Assembly: GCA_041394405.1 (NCBI GenBank)
Contig: JAWKIF010000006.1
Span: forward strand, 1,240,001 to 1,304,000
Direction of reading: 5' to 3'
DNA length: 64,000 bases
DNA from: Microthrix sp041394405
GTDB taxonomy: Bacteria; Actinomycetota; Acidimicrobiia; Acidimicrobiales; Microtrichaceae
Positions 50,201-59,077 of this stretch are shown piece after piece; within the stretch, counting starts at the first letter, position 1, and every line of letters starts with the position of its first letter. The position numbers and the translations under genes are program-made. The notes beneath the pieces are model-generated. The model ran no database searches and was not told the DNA's origin. It saw nothing but the letters and a program-made list of their open reading frames with translations.

Positions 50201-50767
50201 ATGAAGGGGGTGGATCCACAGGCTTCTGCCGGCGAGGAAGTCGGCGACACGCCGGGTGACGCCACGCGGGCGCCCGATGCGGACGCCCCGCCCGCGCCCG
50301 CCCCGCCCGCGCCCGCCTCCGATCCCGTGGTGAGAATGTTTCGTCGGCCGCGTCGGCCGCGGTTCCGGCGTTCCTCTGACGTCCTCATCGAGCCCAAGGA
50401 GCGTGGCCGCCTGCGCGCCGCGGCCCTGGCCGCCGAGTTGGCCACCGGCAAGCACGAAGAGAGCGAACTCGAGGCGCAGCGAGGCGTGCTCGTCCGCCTC
50501 ACGCGCATGTCGCTGGGCGCCATCGTGATGCTGGCGGGCCTCGTGATGTTGGTCATCCCCGGCCCGGGGTGGCTCGCCATCGCCGCTGGCCTGGCGATTC
50601 TGTCCAAGGACGTGGCCTGGGCCGACAACGCGCTGCGGTTCATCCGGGAGAAGATCCCCGGCGTGCCCGCCGACGGCAAGATCCCGCGCTCCACCTGGTT
50701 GGTCATTGGCTTTCTGGGGGCGGCAGGCCTGGCAGTGGGCCTGGCCTACGCCACCAATGGAATGTGA
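50201..50767 (+). CDS. PGPGW-family membrane protein (TIGR02611-like)
   Basis: 188 residues. A disordered Asp/Ala/Pro N-terminus (~45 residues), a basic stretch (FRRPRRPRFRR), a helical part, then helices MSLGAIVMLAGLVMLVIPGPGWLAIAAGLAIL containing the PGPGW signature, and a final helix WLVIGFLGAAGLAVGLAYA. Function of the family is unknown. Its stop overlaps the start of the HhH-GPD gene (GTGA). Confidence 0.85.
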   Translation: MKGVDPQASAGEEVGDTPGDATRAPDADAPPAPAPPAPASDPVVRMFRRPRRPRFRRSSDVLIEPKERGRLRAAALAAELATGKHEESELEAQRGVLVRLTRMSLGAIVMLAGLVMLVIPGPGWLAIAAGLAILSKDVAWADNALRFIREKIPGVPADGKIPRSTWLVIGFLGAAGLAVGLAYATNGM

Positions 50768-51696
50768 GCCCCTGCCCCACCGGTGAGTGGCGCCTGGACC
50801 GCCCCCTCGACCTTCGGGCCACGCTGGGCGCGCTGCGACAGGGTCATGACCCCACCCGCAGCCTGAGCCCGTCCGGCGCCCACTGGGCGCTGTGGACGGC
50901 CGGTGGCGCGGCCACGCTGGCCCTGAGGGTCCTGAAACAGTCGCTGCGCGCGGCCGCCCACGGACCCGGAGCCGACGAGGCGTTGGAGGGGGTTCCGGCG
51001 TTGTTGGGGCTGAGCGATCGGCACCGACTGCCCTCCGAGGCACCGCCGCGCTTGGAGCGAGCGGCACGCCGCCACGTGGGTGCCCGGCTCGGCGCCACGG
51101 GCGACCTGGCGGGGGCGCTGTTCCCGGCGGTGCTGGGACAGCGCGTGACCTCCGGCGAAGCCCACCGGTCGTGGGCCGAGCTGTGCCGACGGTTTGGCGG
51201 GGACGCGCCGTCGCACCCGAGCCTGAACGAGCTGGTGCCCGGCCATCCGCCCCTGGTGATGCCGGCGCAGGCCTCCGCACTCGGGCGGCTGAGCGCACAC
51301 GAACTCCACCGGCTTGGGGTCGAGCGGGCTCGCGGGGACCTCCTCACGAATCTGGCTCGCCGAGCGCCAAGCATGGCGCGTCTGGTGGCGCTGCCGGCCG
51401 ACGACACCCGCGCCAAGCTGACCAGCCTCTCCGGGGTCGGTCCCTGGACCGCCTCGATCGCCACCAGGGTGGCCCAGGGGGATCCGGATGCCGTGCTGCT
51501 GGGCGACCTGCACGTTCCCTCCAACGTTGCGTGGTTTCTGGCGGGCGAAGTGCGTGCGGACGACACCCGCATGCTGGAGCTGCTGGCGCCCTTTTCCGGC
51601 CAGCGGGCCCGCGTTCAGCAACTGATTTCTTGGTCTCACGTCGTGGCCCCGCGGCGCGCGCCCAGGTACCGCCCCCAACCCATCGCCCGCAGGTGA
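50764..51696 (+). CDS. HhH-GPD-superfamily DNA glycosylase-like protein
   Basis: 310 residues. The N-terminal half looks like the AlkA beta-domain/helical start (WRLDRPLDLRATLGALRQGHDPT, LFPAVLGQRVTSGEAHRSWAELC). The diagnostic part is the helix-hairpin-helix LTSLSGVGPWTASIATRVAQ followed by DAVLLGDLHVPSNVAWFLAG, where the Asp of GDLHVP sits at the catalytic position. It probably removes alkylated or otherwise damaged bases. It is distinct from the shorter glycosylase at 47753, so two subfamilies occur in 4 kb. GTG start overlaps the PGPGW stop. Confidence 0.82.
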   Translation: MSPCPTGEWRLDRPLDLRATLGALRQGHDPTRSLSPSGAHWALWTAGGAATLALRVLKQSLRAAAHGPGADEALEGVPALLGLSDRHRLPSEAPPRLERAARRHVGARLGATGDLAGALFPAVLGQRVTSGEAHRSWAELCRRFGGDAPSHPSLNELVPGHPPLVMPAQASALGRLSAHELHRLGVERARGDLLTNLARRAPSMARLVALPADDTRAKLTSLSGVGPWTASIATRVAQGDPDAVLLGDLHVPSNVAWFLAGEVRADDTRMLELLAPFSGQRARVQQLISWSHVVAPRRAPRYRPQPIARR

Positions 51697-51811
51697 CCCG
51701 GCGACGTCGCCCGACCGGACGGCGACTCCACAGCCAATCCACCGATCATCCACAGCCGCCGGGCCACAAACCACACCGTTGTACCTCTTCCTCCTCACAG
51801 GGAAACCAGCG

Positions 51812-51817
51812 TACGGT
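51812..51817 (+). promoter_or_regulatory. -10 element (TACGGT), leaderless 89-aa gene
   Basis: TACGGT ends 7 nt before the ATG at 51825. Confidence 0.5.
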
Positions 51818-51824
51818 CGCCGAC

Positions 51825-52094
51825 ATGGCCACCTATCAGGTACAACTGCGCGACGGTTCGACCCACACGGTCAGCCATGTCGACGCCTATCAACCCGAGC
51901 GAACGATCACCACCTTCTTCCGATCCAACTCCGCCCGTCGCACCATGGACTGCTGGTCGGATCGGGTGGCCAGCTTTCGAACCGACGAGCTGCTGGTGAT
52001 CAGCCGTGAGGGCGCAGCCGATGATGCCGTCGAGGGCGACCGGGCCGCACCCATCCATTTGCTGCCCGATGCGGACCGGGTCGTAGGCCTGTAG
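51825..52094 (+). CDS. 89-aa hypothetical protein
   Basis: 89 residues, no hydrophobic segments. It begins MATYQVQLRDGSTHTVSHVD and has a mixed alpha/beta look (TITTFFRSNSARRTMDCWSDRVASFRTDELLVISRE). The start resembles small cytoplasmic proteins that sit near envelope genes in actinobacteria, but I recognise no family. Apparently leaderless and separate from the operon that starts 30 bp later. Confidence 0.65.
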   Translation: MATYQVQLRDGSTHTVSHVDAYQPERTITTFFRSNSARRTMDCWSDRVASFRTDELLVISREGAADDAVEGDRAAPIHLLPDADRVVGL

Positions 52095-52111
52095 GTCGCG
52101 GGCGCCCGGCT

Positions 52112-52117
52112 TAGGGT
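52112..52117 (+). promoter_or_regulatory. -10 element (TAGGGT) of the envelope-glycan operon
   Basis: TAGGGT ends 6 nt before GTG 52124; no Shine-Dalgarno. Confidence 0.5.
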
Positions 52118-52123
52118 GTGGGC

Positions 52124-52897
52124 GTGGAGGGTCACCAGGGCACATCGCCAGAGCACCGCGGCACGTTGGTGATCATCCCTGCCTACAACGAGCAGGCCTC
52201 CATCGGGGACCTGCTGGACCGACTGGCCGCATGTGGCCCGTTGCGCGGCCTGTGCGACGTCCTGGTGGTCGACGACGGTTCGTCGGACGCCACCTTGGCG
52301 GAGGCACGTCGCCGCGGGGTGGCAGTTGCGCCGCTCCCCATCCATCTCGGGATCGGAGCCGCCCTAAGGGCGGGGTTCCGTCACGCCGCCGACGCCGGCT
52401 ACGAGCGCGCCGTTCAGCTGGACGCCGATGGCCAGCACGACCCGGCGGAGATCACCCGGATCCTGGCCGGATTGGATGACGGCGCCGACCTGGTCATCGG
52501 CTCACGGTTCGTGGAACCGGGGGATTCGGATTCGGGCCGCTACCTGCCCTCCCGGTCGCGTCGGGTGGCCATGCGTTGGCTCCGCCTCGGGGTTCGGGCC
52601 CATACCGGTGCGCGGCATACCGACCCCTCCAGCGGCTTCCGGGGCTTCTCCCGCCGCATGATCCAAGCCTTTGCCGACGACTATCCCCTGGACTACCTGG
52701 AATCGGTGGAGGCGCTGATCACGGCCCACCACTTGGGCTACCGGGTGGCCGAGGTGCCCATCACCGGCCGCGTTCGTGTCGCGGGGGTTCCGTCCCATCG
52801 GGGGCACCGCCTAGGGTTCCACTACCTTCGCATGTGGCTGAGCCTCAGCCTGAAGCGTCGCCGCAGGCCGGTGAACAACCACGGCACGGCGGCCTGA
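52124..52897 (+). CDS. Family 2 glycosyltransferase (DPM1-like)
   Basis: 257 residues. VIIPAYNEQASIGDLLDRL, VDDGSSDATLAEARRRG, LDADGQHDPAEI (DxD) and SGFRGFSRRMIQAF show the DPM1/GtrB-type GT-A domain. No membrane helices, so probably a soluble or peripheral enzyme. The paired DUF2304 membrane protein may anchor it; these two families often sit together. The GTG at 52124 was chosen over GTG 52118 because of the -10 spacing. Confidence 0.85.
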   Translation: MEGHQGTSPEHRGTLVIIPAYNEQASIGDLLDRLAACGPLRGLCDVLVVDDGSSDATLAEARRRGVAVAPLPIHLGIGAALRAGFRHAADAGYERAVQLDADGQHDPAEITRILAGLDDGADLVIGSRFVEPGDSDSGRYLPSRSRRVAMRWLRLGVRAHTGARHTDPSSGFRGFSRRMIQAFADDYPLDYLESVEALITAHHLGYRVAEVPITGRVRVAGVPSHRGHRLGFHYLRMWLSLSLKRRRRPVNNHGTAA

Positions 52898-52898
52898 C

Positions 52899-53312
52899 GT
52901 GTGGCAGGTTCTGGCGTTGTTGTGGGCGCTCATCGCCGTGGGCACCGTGGTGTACTTCGTGCGACTCGGCCGCCTGCGGATCAAGTACGCCATCCCCACC
53001 CTTGCCGTGGGGGCGACGGTTGGCGTTCTGGCCAGCGTTGCGCCGCTGGCGCGCTGGGCCGCAACGGGGTTGGGCGTCGGTTCGCCCCGAGCGCTGGTGT
53101 CGCTGGTGATCCTCGCCTACGCATCCGGCATGTCGCTGGTGGCCGTTCGGGAGTTGAGCCGCCTGGAGGCCCGCACCCGCACCCTTGCCGAAGCGTTGGC
53201 GCTGCTGGACGTTCGCACCGCGGAGGCGCAGGACGGCTCGCCGGCAAGCCCGGTGAGCCCTGGAGGCGACGATGAGGGTGGAAGCGAGGACGGGCCAGAC
53301 CCTTTGGTGTGA
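52899..53312 (+). CDS. DUF2304 membrane protein
   Basis: 137 residues. Three predicted helices (LALLWALIAVGTVVYFV, IPTLAVGATVGVLASVAPLA, ALVSLVILAYASGMSLVAV) and the DUF2304 feature LRIKYAIP between the first two. A charged coiled-coil-like segment (RELSRLEARTRTLAEALALL) and a disordered acidic tail follow. DUF2304 proteins accompany DPM1-like transferases and are thought to act as their membrane partner (inference from gene neighbourhoods). Starts 1 bp after the GT2 stop, GTG codon. Confidence 0.8.
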   Translation: MWQVLALLWALIAVGTVVYFVRLGRLRIKYAIPTLAVGATVGVLASVAPLARWAATGLGVGSPRALVSLVILAYASGMSLVAVRELSRLEARTRTLAEALALLDVRTAEAQDGSPASPVSPGGDDEGGSEDGPDPLV

Positions 53313-53365
53313 GGCCCCTCGCCGGCACTGCGCCGGGGGGATCGGGTTGCTGACGCGCCGACCAC

Positions 53366-53371
53366 TATCAT
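53366..53371 (+). promoter_or_regulatory. -10 element (TATCAT) of the AftD-like gene
   Basis: TATCAT ends 10 nt before the ATG at 53382, a possible second promoter within the operon. Confidence 0.35.
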
Positions 53372-53381
53372 CGCTCGGGTC

Positions 53382-56300
53382 ATGAGACGGCTCCTCGGCA
53401 GGTTGGAGCAGTGGAGGCCGTGGCCTGTCGCTGCGCTGGCCCTCGTCTCCTATGTGCCGCTTCTGTTGACCCACCGGGGCCAGGTCGGCGCCGACACCAA
53501 GTCCTACCTCTACCTCAACCCCGGCAAGCTGCTCGCCGACGCCCCGTGGCTGTGGGAGACGGGTGTGGGACTGGGCACGGTCACGCACCAGAACATCGGC
53601 TACCTGTGGCCATCGGGCCCCTACTACTGGTTCTTCGACACGCTGGGTGTGCCCGACTGGATCGCCCAGCGCCTGTGGTTGGGAACCATCATCCTGGCGG
53701 CCGGCATGGGGGTGCGTTTCATGCTGCGCACCCTGCGCTGGGAGTTGCCTGGCGTGACGGTGGCGATGTTTGCCTACGCGCTCAGCCCGTACCTGTTGCA
53801 CTACGGCGCCCGCATCTCCATCATCCTGTTGCCCTTCGCCGGCCTGCCCTGGCTGATTGCGTTCACGGTGCGTGCCTTGCGCAACGGCGGGTGGCGGGAC
53901 CCTGCCGCGTTCGCCCTCATCACCCTGACCGTCGGGGGCATCAACGCCACGTCGCTCCTGCTGGTGCTGATCGGCCCGGCGTTGTGGGTGCTCTACGCGC
54001 TGCTGGCCGAACGGGAGGTGACGCTGAGGCAGGTGCTGGCCGCCGGCGCCCGTATCGGATCCCTCACGCTGGCGACGTCGTTGTGGTGGATGGCGGGATT
54101 GGTGCTTCAGGGCAACTACGGAATCCCCATCCTGGACTACACCGAGACCTACCGCGTCGTCGGAACCGCATCCACGGCGCCCGAGGTGATGCGGGGCCTG
54201 GGCTATTGGTTCTTCTACGGCAGCGATGCGTTGGGCCCGTGGATCTCCGGCGCCGTCACGCTGGTGCAGAACCCGCTGGTGCTGACCGTCAGCTTCATCC
54301 TGCCCGGCCTCGTGGTGATCTCGGCGCTGTTCACCCGCTTCCGCTATCGCGCCTACTTCGTGCTGATGGCGGTGGTCGGCGCGTTGGTCTCCATTGCATC
54401 GCACCCGTACGACTCGCCCACCCCGGCAGGTGCCCTCTTCAAGGCGGCCACCGCCACCGATGCCGGGCTGGCGTTCCGCTCCACGCCACGGGCCATTCCG
54501 CTGCTGGCCCTGGGCGGTGCGGTGCTGCTGGCCGCCGGGGTCGCCGGGGTAGCGACGCTCCGGCCGCGCCTGAAGGTACCGGCCGCCATGGCCGTCGTGG
54601 TGCTGGTCGGAATTACCCAGGCACCGCTGTTCCTCGGCCGAATGGTGGACGACAACCTGCAACGGGCCGAGGACATCCCGTCGTACTGGTACGACGTGGC
54701 TGAACGGCTCGATTCCGGCGATCGCTCCACCCGGGTTCTGGAGATGCCGGGCATCGACTTTGCCAGCTACCGGTGGGGCAACACGGTCGACCCGATCACC
54801 CCCGGGCTCATCGACCGCGACTTCGCCGCCCGGGAGCTCATCCCGTACGGGTCGCCCGCGTCCGCCCAACTGATGATGGCCGTCGACCTGCCCTACCAGG
54901 AAGGAACCGCCAACCCGGCGGCCCTCGGCCCGGTGCTGCGCATGATGTCGGTCGGCGACGTCGTCGCCCGCAACGATCTGAGGTACGGCCGCTACCGCAC
55001 GCCGCGCCCCCGCAAGTTCTGGGAGCAGCTCACCGGGCTCTCCGGCCTGGGCGGCGCCGAGGAGTTCGGCCCGAAGGTCAGCGACCGCCCCGACCCGGTC
55101 GTACCCTTGTTGGACGAGATCGAGCTGGGCATGGATCCCGAGCTCCCCGATCCACCGTCGGTCGGCGTGCTGCCGGTCACCGATCCCCTGCCGATGCTGC
55201 GGACTCAGGCCGCCTCCGCGCCGCTGATCATCGCGGGGGATGCGCATGGGCTGGTCAACACCGCGGGTGCCGGGATGCTCGACCCTGCCCGGCCGGTGTT
55301 CTACTCGGCATCCTTCGCCGATGCTCCCGACGAGCTGCGGTCCCTGGCGGACGAGCCCCAGGCCGAACTGATCGTGACCGATACCAACCGCAAGCAGGCG
55401 CTCCGCTGGGGCTCGGTGCGCGAGAACCGCGGCTATACCGAACGGGCCGATCGCGAACCCATCGTCACGGACGTGACCGACAACCGGTTGGAGGTGTTCC
55501 CCGACGCCGACACCGACGCCGCCACCGTGACCGAGACGCTCGGTGGGGCCACGATCGACTCCACCACCTACGGAAACGGCGTGAGCTACACGCCCGGCGA
55601 CAAGCCGCAGTTTGCCATGGACGGCTCGCTTCGCACGGCGTGGCGCACGGGTGCCTTTGGAGAGCTCTCCGAAGATGCGCTGGAGGTCACCTGGGATGAG
55701 GCGGTCACCGCCGATTCGCTGACCCTCACCCAAAGCCAACGCAAGGTGAACCGCTGGATGACCGAGGTGGAGCTGTCGTTCGACGATGGCGACGGCGACT
55801 TCTCGGACCCGCAGCGGGTCAGGCTGGACGAGCGTTCCCGCGGCGCCGATGGCCAGCCGATCGAGTTCCCCCGTCGCACCTTCTCCCGCCTGCGGGTGGA
55901 GATCATCGATACCAACGTGGGCGAGCTGGCCAACTACTCCAAGGTGAGCGAGGTGGGCATCGCGGAACTGTCAGTGGCCGACACCACCCTGACCGACGTC
56001 GTGCGGCCCCCCACCGACCTGCTGGACACCCTCGGTGGCGCCAGCACGGAGCGGCCGCTGGCGTTCGTACTCCGACGCGCCTCGGCCAACCCGGAGGAGG
56101 TGGTACTCGACGACGAGGAACCCGCCATGATCCGCTCGTTGTCGGTGCCCGAGGAGCGGCAGTTCTCGGTCGGCGGGGTTGCCAGGCTTCCCCTGGAACA
56201 ACCCGACCAGGACATCGATGCCACGCTTGGGATCCCCTCGGCCGAACAAGGTGGCGTCACCGCCACTTCCAAGGCGCGGCTGCCCAACCTGCGCGCCCGT

Positions 56301-57845
56301 TCCGCGTCGGCCAACGATGGCGACCCGACGACCGCGTGGCAGGGCCCGGTGAATCAGGGCGCCGGACTGTGGCTGGAGTACAGCTACCCGCAGCCCATTC
56401 GCGTCGACGAGCTCGAATTCACCTACCTCAACGATGGCCGCCACTCCACCCCGGCCTCGATCCACCTGGAGGTCGACGGCGCAACCAGCGCGTCCATGGA
56501 GGTCCCGGAAGTGCCCGCCGGGGCCGCACGCGGGGCGACCACCACCGCAACGCTACGGCCGCCCGAAGCCCTGCGTGGCTCGAAGGTTCGGCTGGTGATC
56601 GACGAGATCCGCCCGCGGGCGACCATCGAATGGTTCAGCCATTCGGAGGTCAACCTGCCCGTCGGCATCGCCGAGGTCGGCTGGGGAGGCCCCCTCGTGG
56701 AACAGGCGCCGGCGAAGCTTCCCGCGGCGTGCCGCGACGATCTGTTGCGCGTTGATGACCAACCGGTCGGCGTGATGGTGGAGGGCACCCGCGATGCAGC
56801 GCTGGACCGGCAGCCGCTGGCGCTGCGCACCTGCGCGCTCGAAGCTGCCACCGACGAGCCTGGGGGCCCCTCCGCCGATGCCGACCCCGCGCTGACGCTG
56901 CGTCCGGAGCCCACCATGCTGCGCACCGGTCTGGGCCTGGACGTCGGCATGGATCTCGACGAGCTGTGGTTGCGCTCGGCAGCGGGTGGCGACCCGGTGG
57001 AGCTTCCGGCAAACCCGAGCAGCGAGACCCCGGCTCAGGTCGATCCGTCGACCGTTGCGGCACCCGAGCCACCGGACGTCGAGACCCGGCGCACCTCGCG
57101 GCTCACCTACACCGCCGACGTCAGCGGTGCCTCGGAGTCCTATTGGGTGGTCATGGGGCAGTCGTTCAATCCCGGGTGGACCCTGCGCACCTCCGACGGC
57201 GACGACCTAGGCCCGCCCACCTTGGTGAACGGCTTCGCCAACGGCTGGCGGATCGACCCCGCCAGCGTGGGGACCGACGCTTCCTTCGTGGTGGAGTGGG
57301 CACCCCAGCGCACGGTCTGGGTTGCGCTGTCGCTGTCGGCCATCGGCGTCGTCCTCACACTGCTGGTGCTGATCTTCGACCCGCACGTGCTGAGCGGCCG
57401 TCGTCGTGGAGGGTCGGTGCGGGTCTCGCGCGTGTTGGTGCTGCGGCCCACCGACGGGTTCGGCTCGGCGCTGACCTGGGGCCGAGCCACCGCCCTCGCC
57501 CTGATGGTACTGGCGACGGGCGTGGTGGCGTTCGGCCCGGTGGTGGGATTCGTGGTGGGAGCCATGGCCCTGGTCGTGCTGCGGCGACCGTCGGCCTGGC
57601 CCGCGCTGCGGTTCCTGGGCGTCGGCGCCTACGCCGCCGGAGCCCTGTGGGTGGTGGGCAAGCAGCTCCGCAACGCCGAGAGTTACGACCTGGGGTTCGA
57701 GTGGCCCAACCTCTTTCCCAGCGCGCATGGGCTGGTGCTGGCGGCCCTCGCCATGATGGCGCTGGACGTGCTGGTGGAGGGGCTTCTGGGCGGCTGGCGA
57801 CGTTCCGTCGACGTGGATGCGGACGGCGAGGCGGAGCAGCCGTGA
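53382..57845 (+). CDS. AftD-like alpha-(1->3)-arabinofuranosyltransferase family protein (DUF3367)
   Basis: 1487 residues, the largest gene of the window. The N-terminal ~400 residues are a GT-C-like membrane domain with about eleven helices and a first extracytoplasmic loop holding acidic residues (HRGQVGADTKSYLYLNPGKLL). A long extracytoplasmic region follows. It contains at least two discoidin/F5-F8-type C domains (TTYGNGVSYTPGDKPQFAMDG..., RSASANDGDPTTAWQGPVN...) that bind glycans. Final helices (SLSAIGVVLTLLVLIF, LMVLATGVVAFGPVVGFVVG, LGVGAYAAGALWVV) close the protein. Mycobacterial AftD adds branching arabinose from decaprenyl-phospho-arabinose in arabinogalactan and lipoarabinomannan. 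The acceptor here is unknown. Confidence 0.85.
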   Translation: MRRLLGRLEQWRPWPVAALALVSYVPLLLTHRGQVGADTKSYLYLNPGKLLADAPWLWETGVGLGTVTHQNIGYLWPSGPYYWFFDTLGVPDWIAQRLWLGTIILAAGMGVRFMLRTLRWELPGVTVAMFAYALSPYLLHYGARISIILLPFAGLPWLIAFTVRALRNGGWRDPAAFALITLTVGGINATSLLLVLIGPALWVLYALLAEREVTLRQVLAAGARIGSLTLATSLWWMAGLVLQGNYGIPILDYTETYRVVGTASTAPEVMRGLGYWFFYGSDALGPWISGAVTLVQNPLVLTVSFILPGLVVISALFTRFRYRAYFVLMAVVGALVSIASHPYDSPTPAGALFKAATATDAGLAFRSTPRAIPLLALGGAVLLAAGVAGVATLRPRLKVPAAMAVVVLVGITQAPLFLGRMVDDNLQRAEDIPSYWYDVAERLDSGDRSTRVLEMPGIDFASYRWGNTVDPITPGLIDRDFAARELIPYGSPASAQLMMAVDLPYQEGTANPAALGPVLRMMSVGDVVARNDLRYGRYRTPRPRKFWEQLTGLSGLGGAEEFGPKVSDRPDPVVPLLDEIELGMDPELPDPPSVGVLPVTDPLPMLRTQAASAPLIIAGDAHGLVNTAGAGMLDPARPVFYSASFADAPDELRSLADEPQAELIVTDTNRKQALRWGSVRENRGYTERADREPIVTDVTDNRLEVFPDADTDAATVTETLGGATIDSTTYGNGVSYTPGDKPQFAMDGSLRTAWRTGAFGELSEDALEVTWDEAVTADSLTLTQSQRKVNRWMTEVELSFDDGDGDFSDPQRVRLDERSRGADGQPIEFPRRTFSRLRVEIIDTNVGELANYSKVSEVGIAELSVADTTLTDVVRPPTDLLDTLGGASTERPLAFVLRRASANPEEVVLDDEEPAMIRSLSVPEERQFSVGGVARLPLEQPDQDIDATLGIPSAEQGGVTATSKARLPNLRARSASANDGDPTTAWQGPVNQGAGLWLEYSYPQPIRVDELEFTYLNDGRHSTPASIHLEVDGATSASMEVPEVPAGAARGATTTATLRPPEALRGSKVRLVIDEIRPRATIEWFSHSEVNLPVGIAEVGWGGPLVEQAPAKLPAACRDDLLRVDDQPVGVMVEGTRDAALDRQPLALRTCALEAATDEPGGPSADADPALTLRPEPTMLRTGLGLDVGMDLDELWLRSAAGGDPVELPANPSSETPAQVDPSTVAAPEPPDVETRRTSRLTYTADVSGASESYWVVMGQSFNPGWTLRTSDGDDLGPPTLVNGFANGWRIDPASVGTDASFVVEWAPQRTVWVALSLSAIGVVLTLLVLIFDPHVLSGRRRGGSVRVSRVLVLRPTDGFGSALTWGRATALALMVLATGVVAFGPVVGFVVGAMALVVLRRPSAWPALRFLGVGAYAAGALWVVGKQLRNAESYDLGFEWPNLFPSAHGLVLAALAMMALDVLVEGLLGGWRRSVDVDADGEAEQP

Positions 57846-59035
57846 CCGGGCCGTCGGTGGTGATACCCGAGCTGAGCGAATCGGGCCGGGCGCGCCTGTG
57901 CGAGCTGGCCGCCTCCGCCGGAATCCGTCGAATCCACATGCTGGGATGGCGCGACCTGGAGGACCCCGAGGCCGGCGGTTCCGAGGTTCATGCCTCAACC
58001 GTGGCGGCGCTGTGGGCGGCCGCCGGGCTGGAGGTCACGATGCGATCCTCGGCCGGGGTTGGGCTGAGCAGCGTGGGGTTCCGCGACGGGTACCGGGTGA
58101 TCCGCCGAGGATCGCGCTACGGGGTCTTCCCGCGTGCGGTCGCAGCCGAGGTGACGGGCCGCCATGGCCCGGCAGACGCGTTGGTGGAGATTTGGAACGG
58201 CGTGCCCTTCCTCTCGCCCCTGTGGTGGCGCGGGGCGCACGTGGTGTGGCTCCACCACGTGCACGGACCCATGTGGAACATGGCGCTGGGGCCGGTGGGC
58301 TCCGTGGGTCGGGTCATGGAGGAGCGCCTGGCGCCTCGCCTCTACCGCAAGGTTCCGGTGGTCACGTTGTCCAAGTCCTCCGAGACCGAGCTCATTCACG
58401 AGCTGGGCATCCCGTCGAGCAACCTGGGTGTGGTTGAGCCCGGGATCGACCCCCGCTTCTCCCCCGGCGGGGCCCGCAGCAAGGTGCCCCTGGTCGTCGC
58501 GGTCGGGCGGTTGGTGCCGGTCAAGCGATTCCCCATGCTGGTTCGCGCCGCGGCGGCTGCCCGCGCCAGGTTGGGGGATCTTCAGCTGATGATCGTCGGT
58601 GAGGGCTACAAGCGGCCGGAAGTGGAACGCACCATTGCCGACGTCGGCGGCGAGGAGTGGATCCGGCTGCTCGGTCACGTCAGCGACGAGCGGCTGATCG
58701 AGTTGTACCGGTCCGCATGGTGTGTGGCGTCGGCCTCGGAACGGGAGGGCTGGGGCATGACGATCACCGAGGCGGCCGCGTGCGGGACGCCCGCAGTGGC
58801 CACCGACATCTCGGGTCACTCCGACGCCATCCGCGATGGCTCCAGCGGCGTGTTGGCCGCCACCGAGGAGGCCCTGGGCGATGCGCTCACTGCCGTCTTG
58901 GGCGACCGTGCGTTTCGGGAACGGCTCCAACAGGGCGCACTGGATCGGGCCCAGGTGCTGACCTGGGAACACACGGCGATCGCCAACCTCGAGGTGCTGG
59001 CCACCGGCTCCACCGCCAACGCATGGCCCAGCTGA
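57842..59035 (+). CDS. Family 4 glycosyltransferase
   Basis: 397 residues. GT-B fold: GWRDLEDPEAGGSEVHASTVAALWAAAGLEVTM (N-domain donor/acceptor loop), HHVHGPMWNMALG, VEPGIDPRFSP, then the C-domain donor-binding elements VAVGRLVPVKRFPMLVRAA, ASEREGWGMTITEAAACGTPAVATDISGHSDAI containing the E-x7-E motif. Retaining transferase, probably using a nucleotide-activated sugar in the cytoplasm. The GTG overlaps the AftD-like stop, so it is the last gene of the operon. Confidence 0.88.
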   Translation: MTGPSVVIPELSESGRARLCELAASAGIRRIHMLGWRDLEDPEAGGSEVHASTVAALWAAAGLEVTMRSSAGVGLSSVGFRDGYRVIRRGSRYGVFPRAVAAEVTGRHGPADALVEIWNGVPFLSPLWWRGAHVVWLHHVHGPMWNMALGPVGSVGRVMEERLAPRLYRKVPVVTLSKSSETELIHELGIPSSNLGVVEPGIDPRFSPGGARSKVPLVVAVGRLVPVKRFPMLVRAAAAARARLGDLQLMIVGEGYKRPEVERTIADVGGEEWIRLLGHVSDERLIELYRSAWCVASASEREGWGMTITEAAACGTPAVATDISGHSDAIRDGSSGVLAATEEALGDALTAVLGDRAFRERLQQGALDRAQVLTWEHTAIANLEVLATGSTANAWPS

Positions 59036-59050
59036 GGGCGGGCGCCCGAG

Positions 59051-59077
59051 GCCGGCCGACGCGCCCGGCAGGCCGGC
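59051..59077. terminator. Bidirectional terminator-like hairpin
   Basis: GCCGGCC (59051-59057) and GGCCGGC (59071-59077) form a 7-bp GC stem with a 13-nt loop in the 41-bp gap between convergent glycosyltransferase genes. No U-tract on either side. Confidence 0.4.

Noticed and set aside
51715..51765. DnaA-box-like CATCCACAG and CTCCACAGC sequences
   Set aside because: Only near-matches to TTATCCACA, without an AT-rich region, dnaA/dnaN genes or a cluster, so not an origin.
52845..55739. 964-residue open frame antisense to the AftD-like gene
   Set aside because: It is opposite a strong family match; its His/Gly/Arg/Gln-rich composition is the usual by-product of GC-rich codon use on the other strand.
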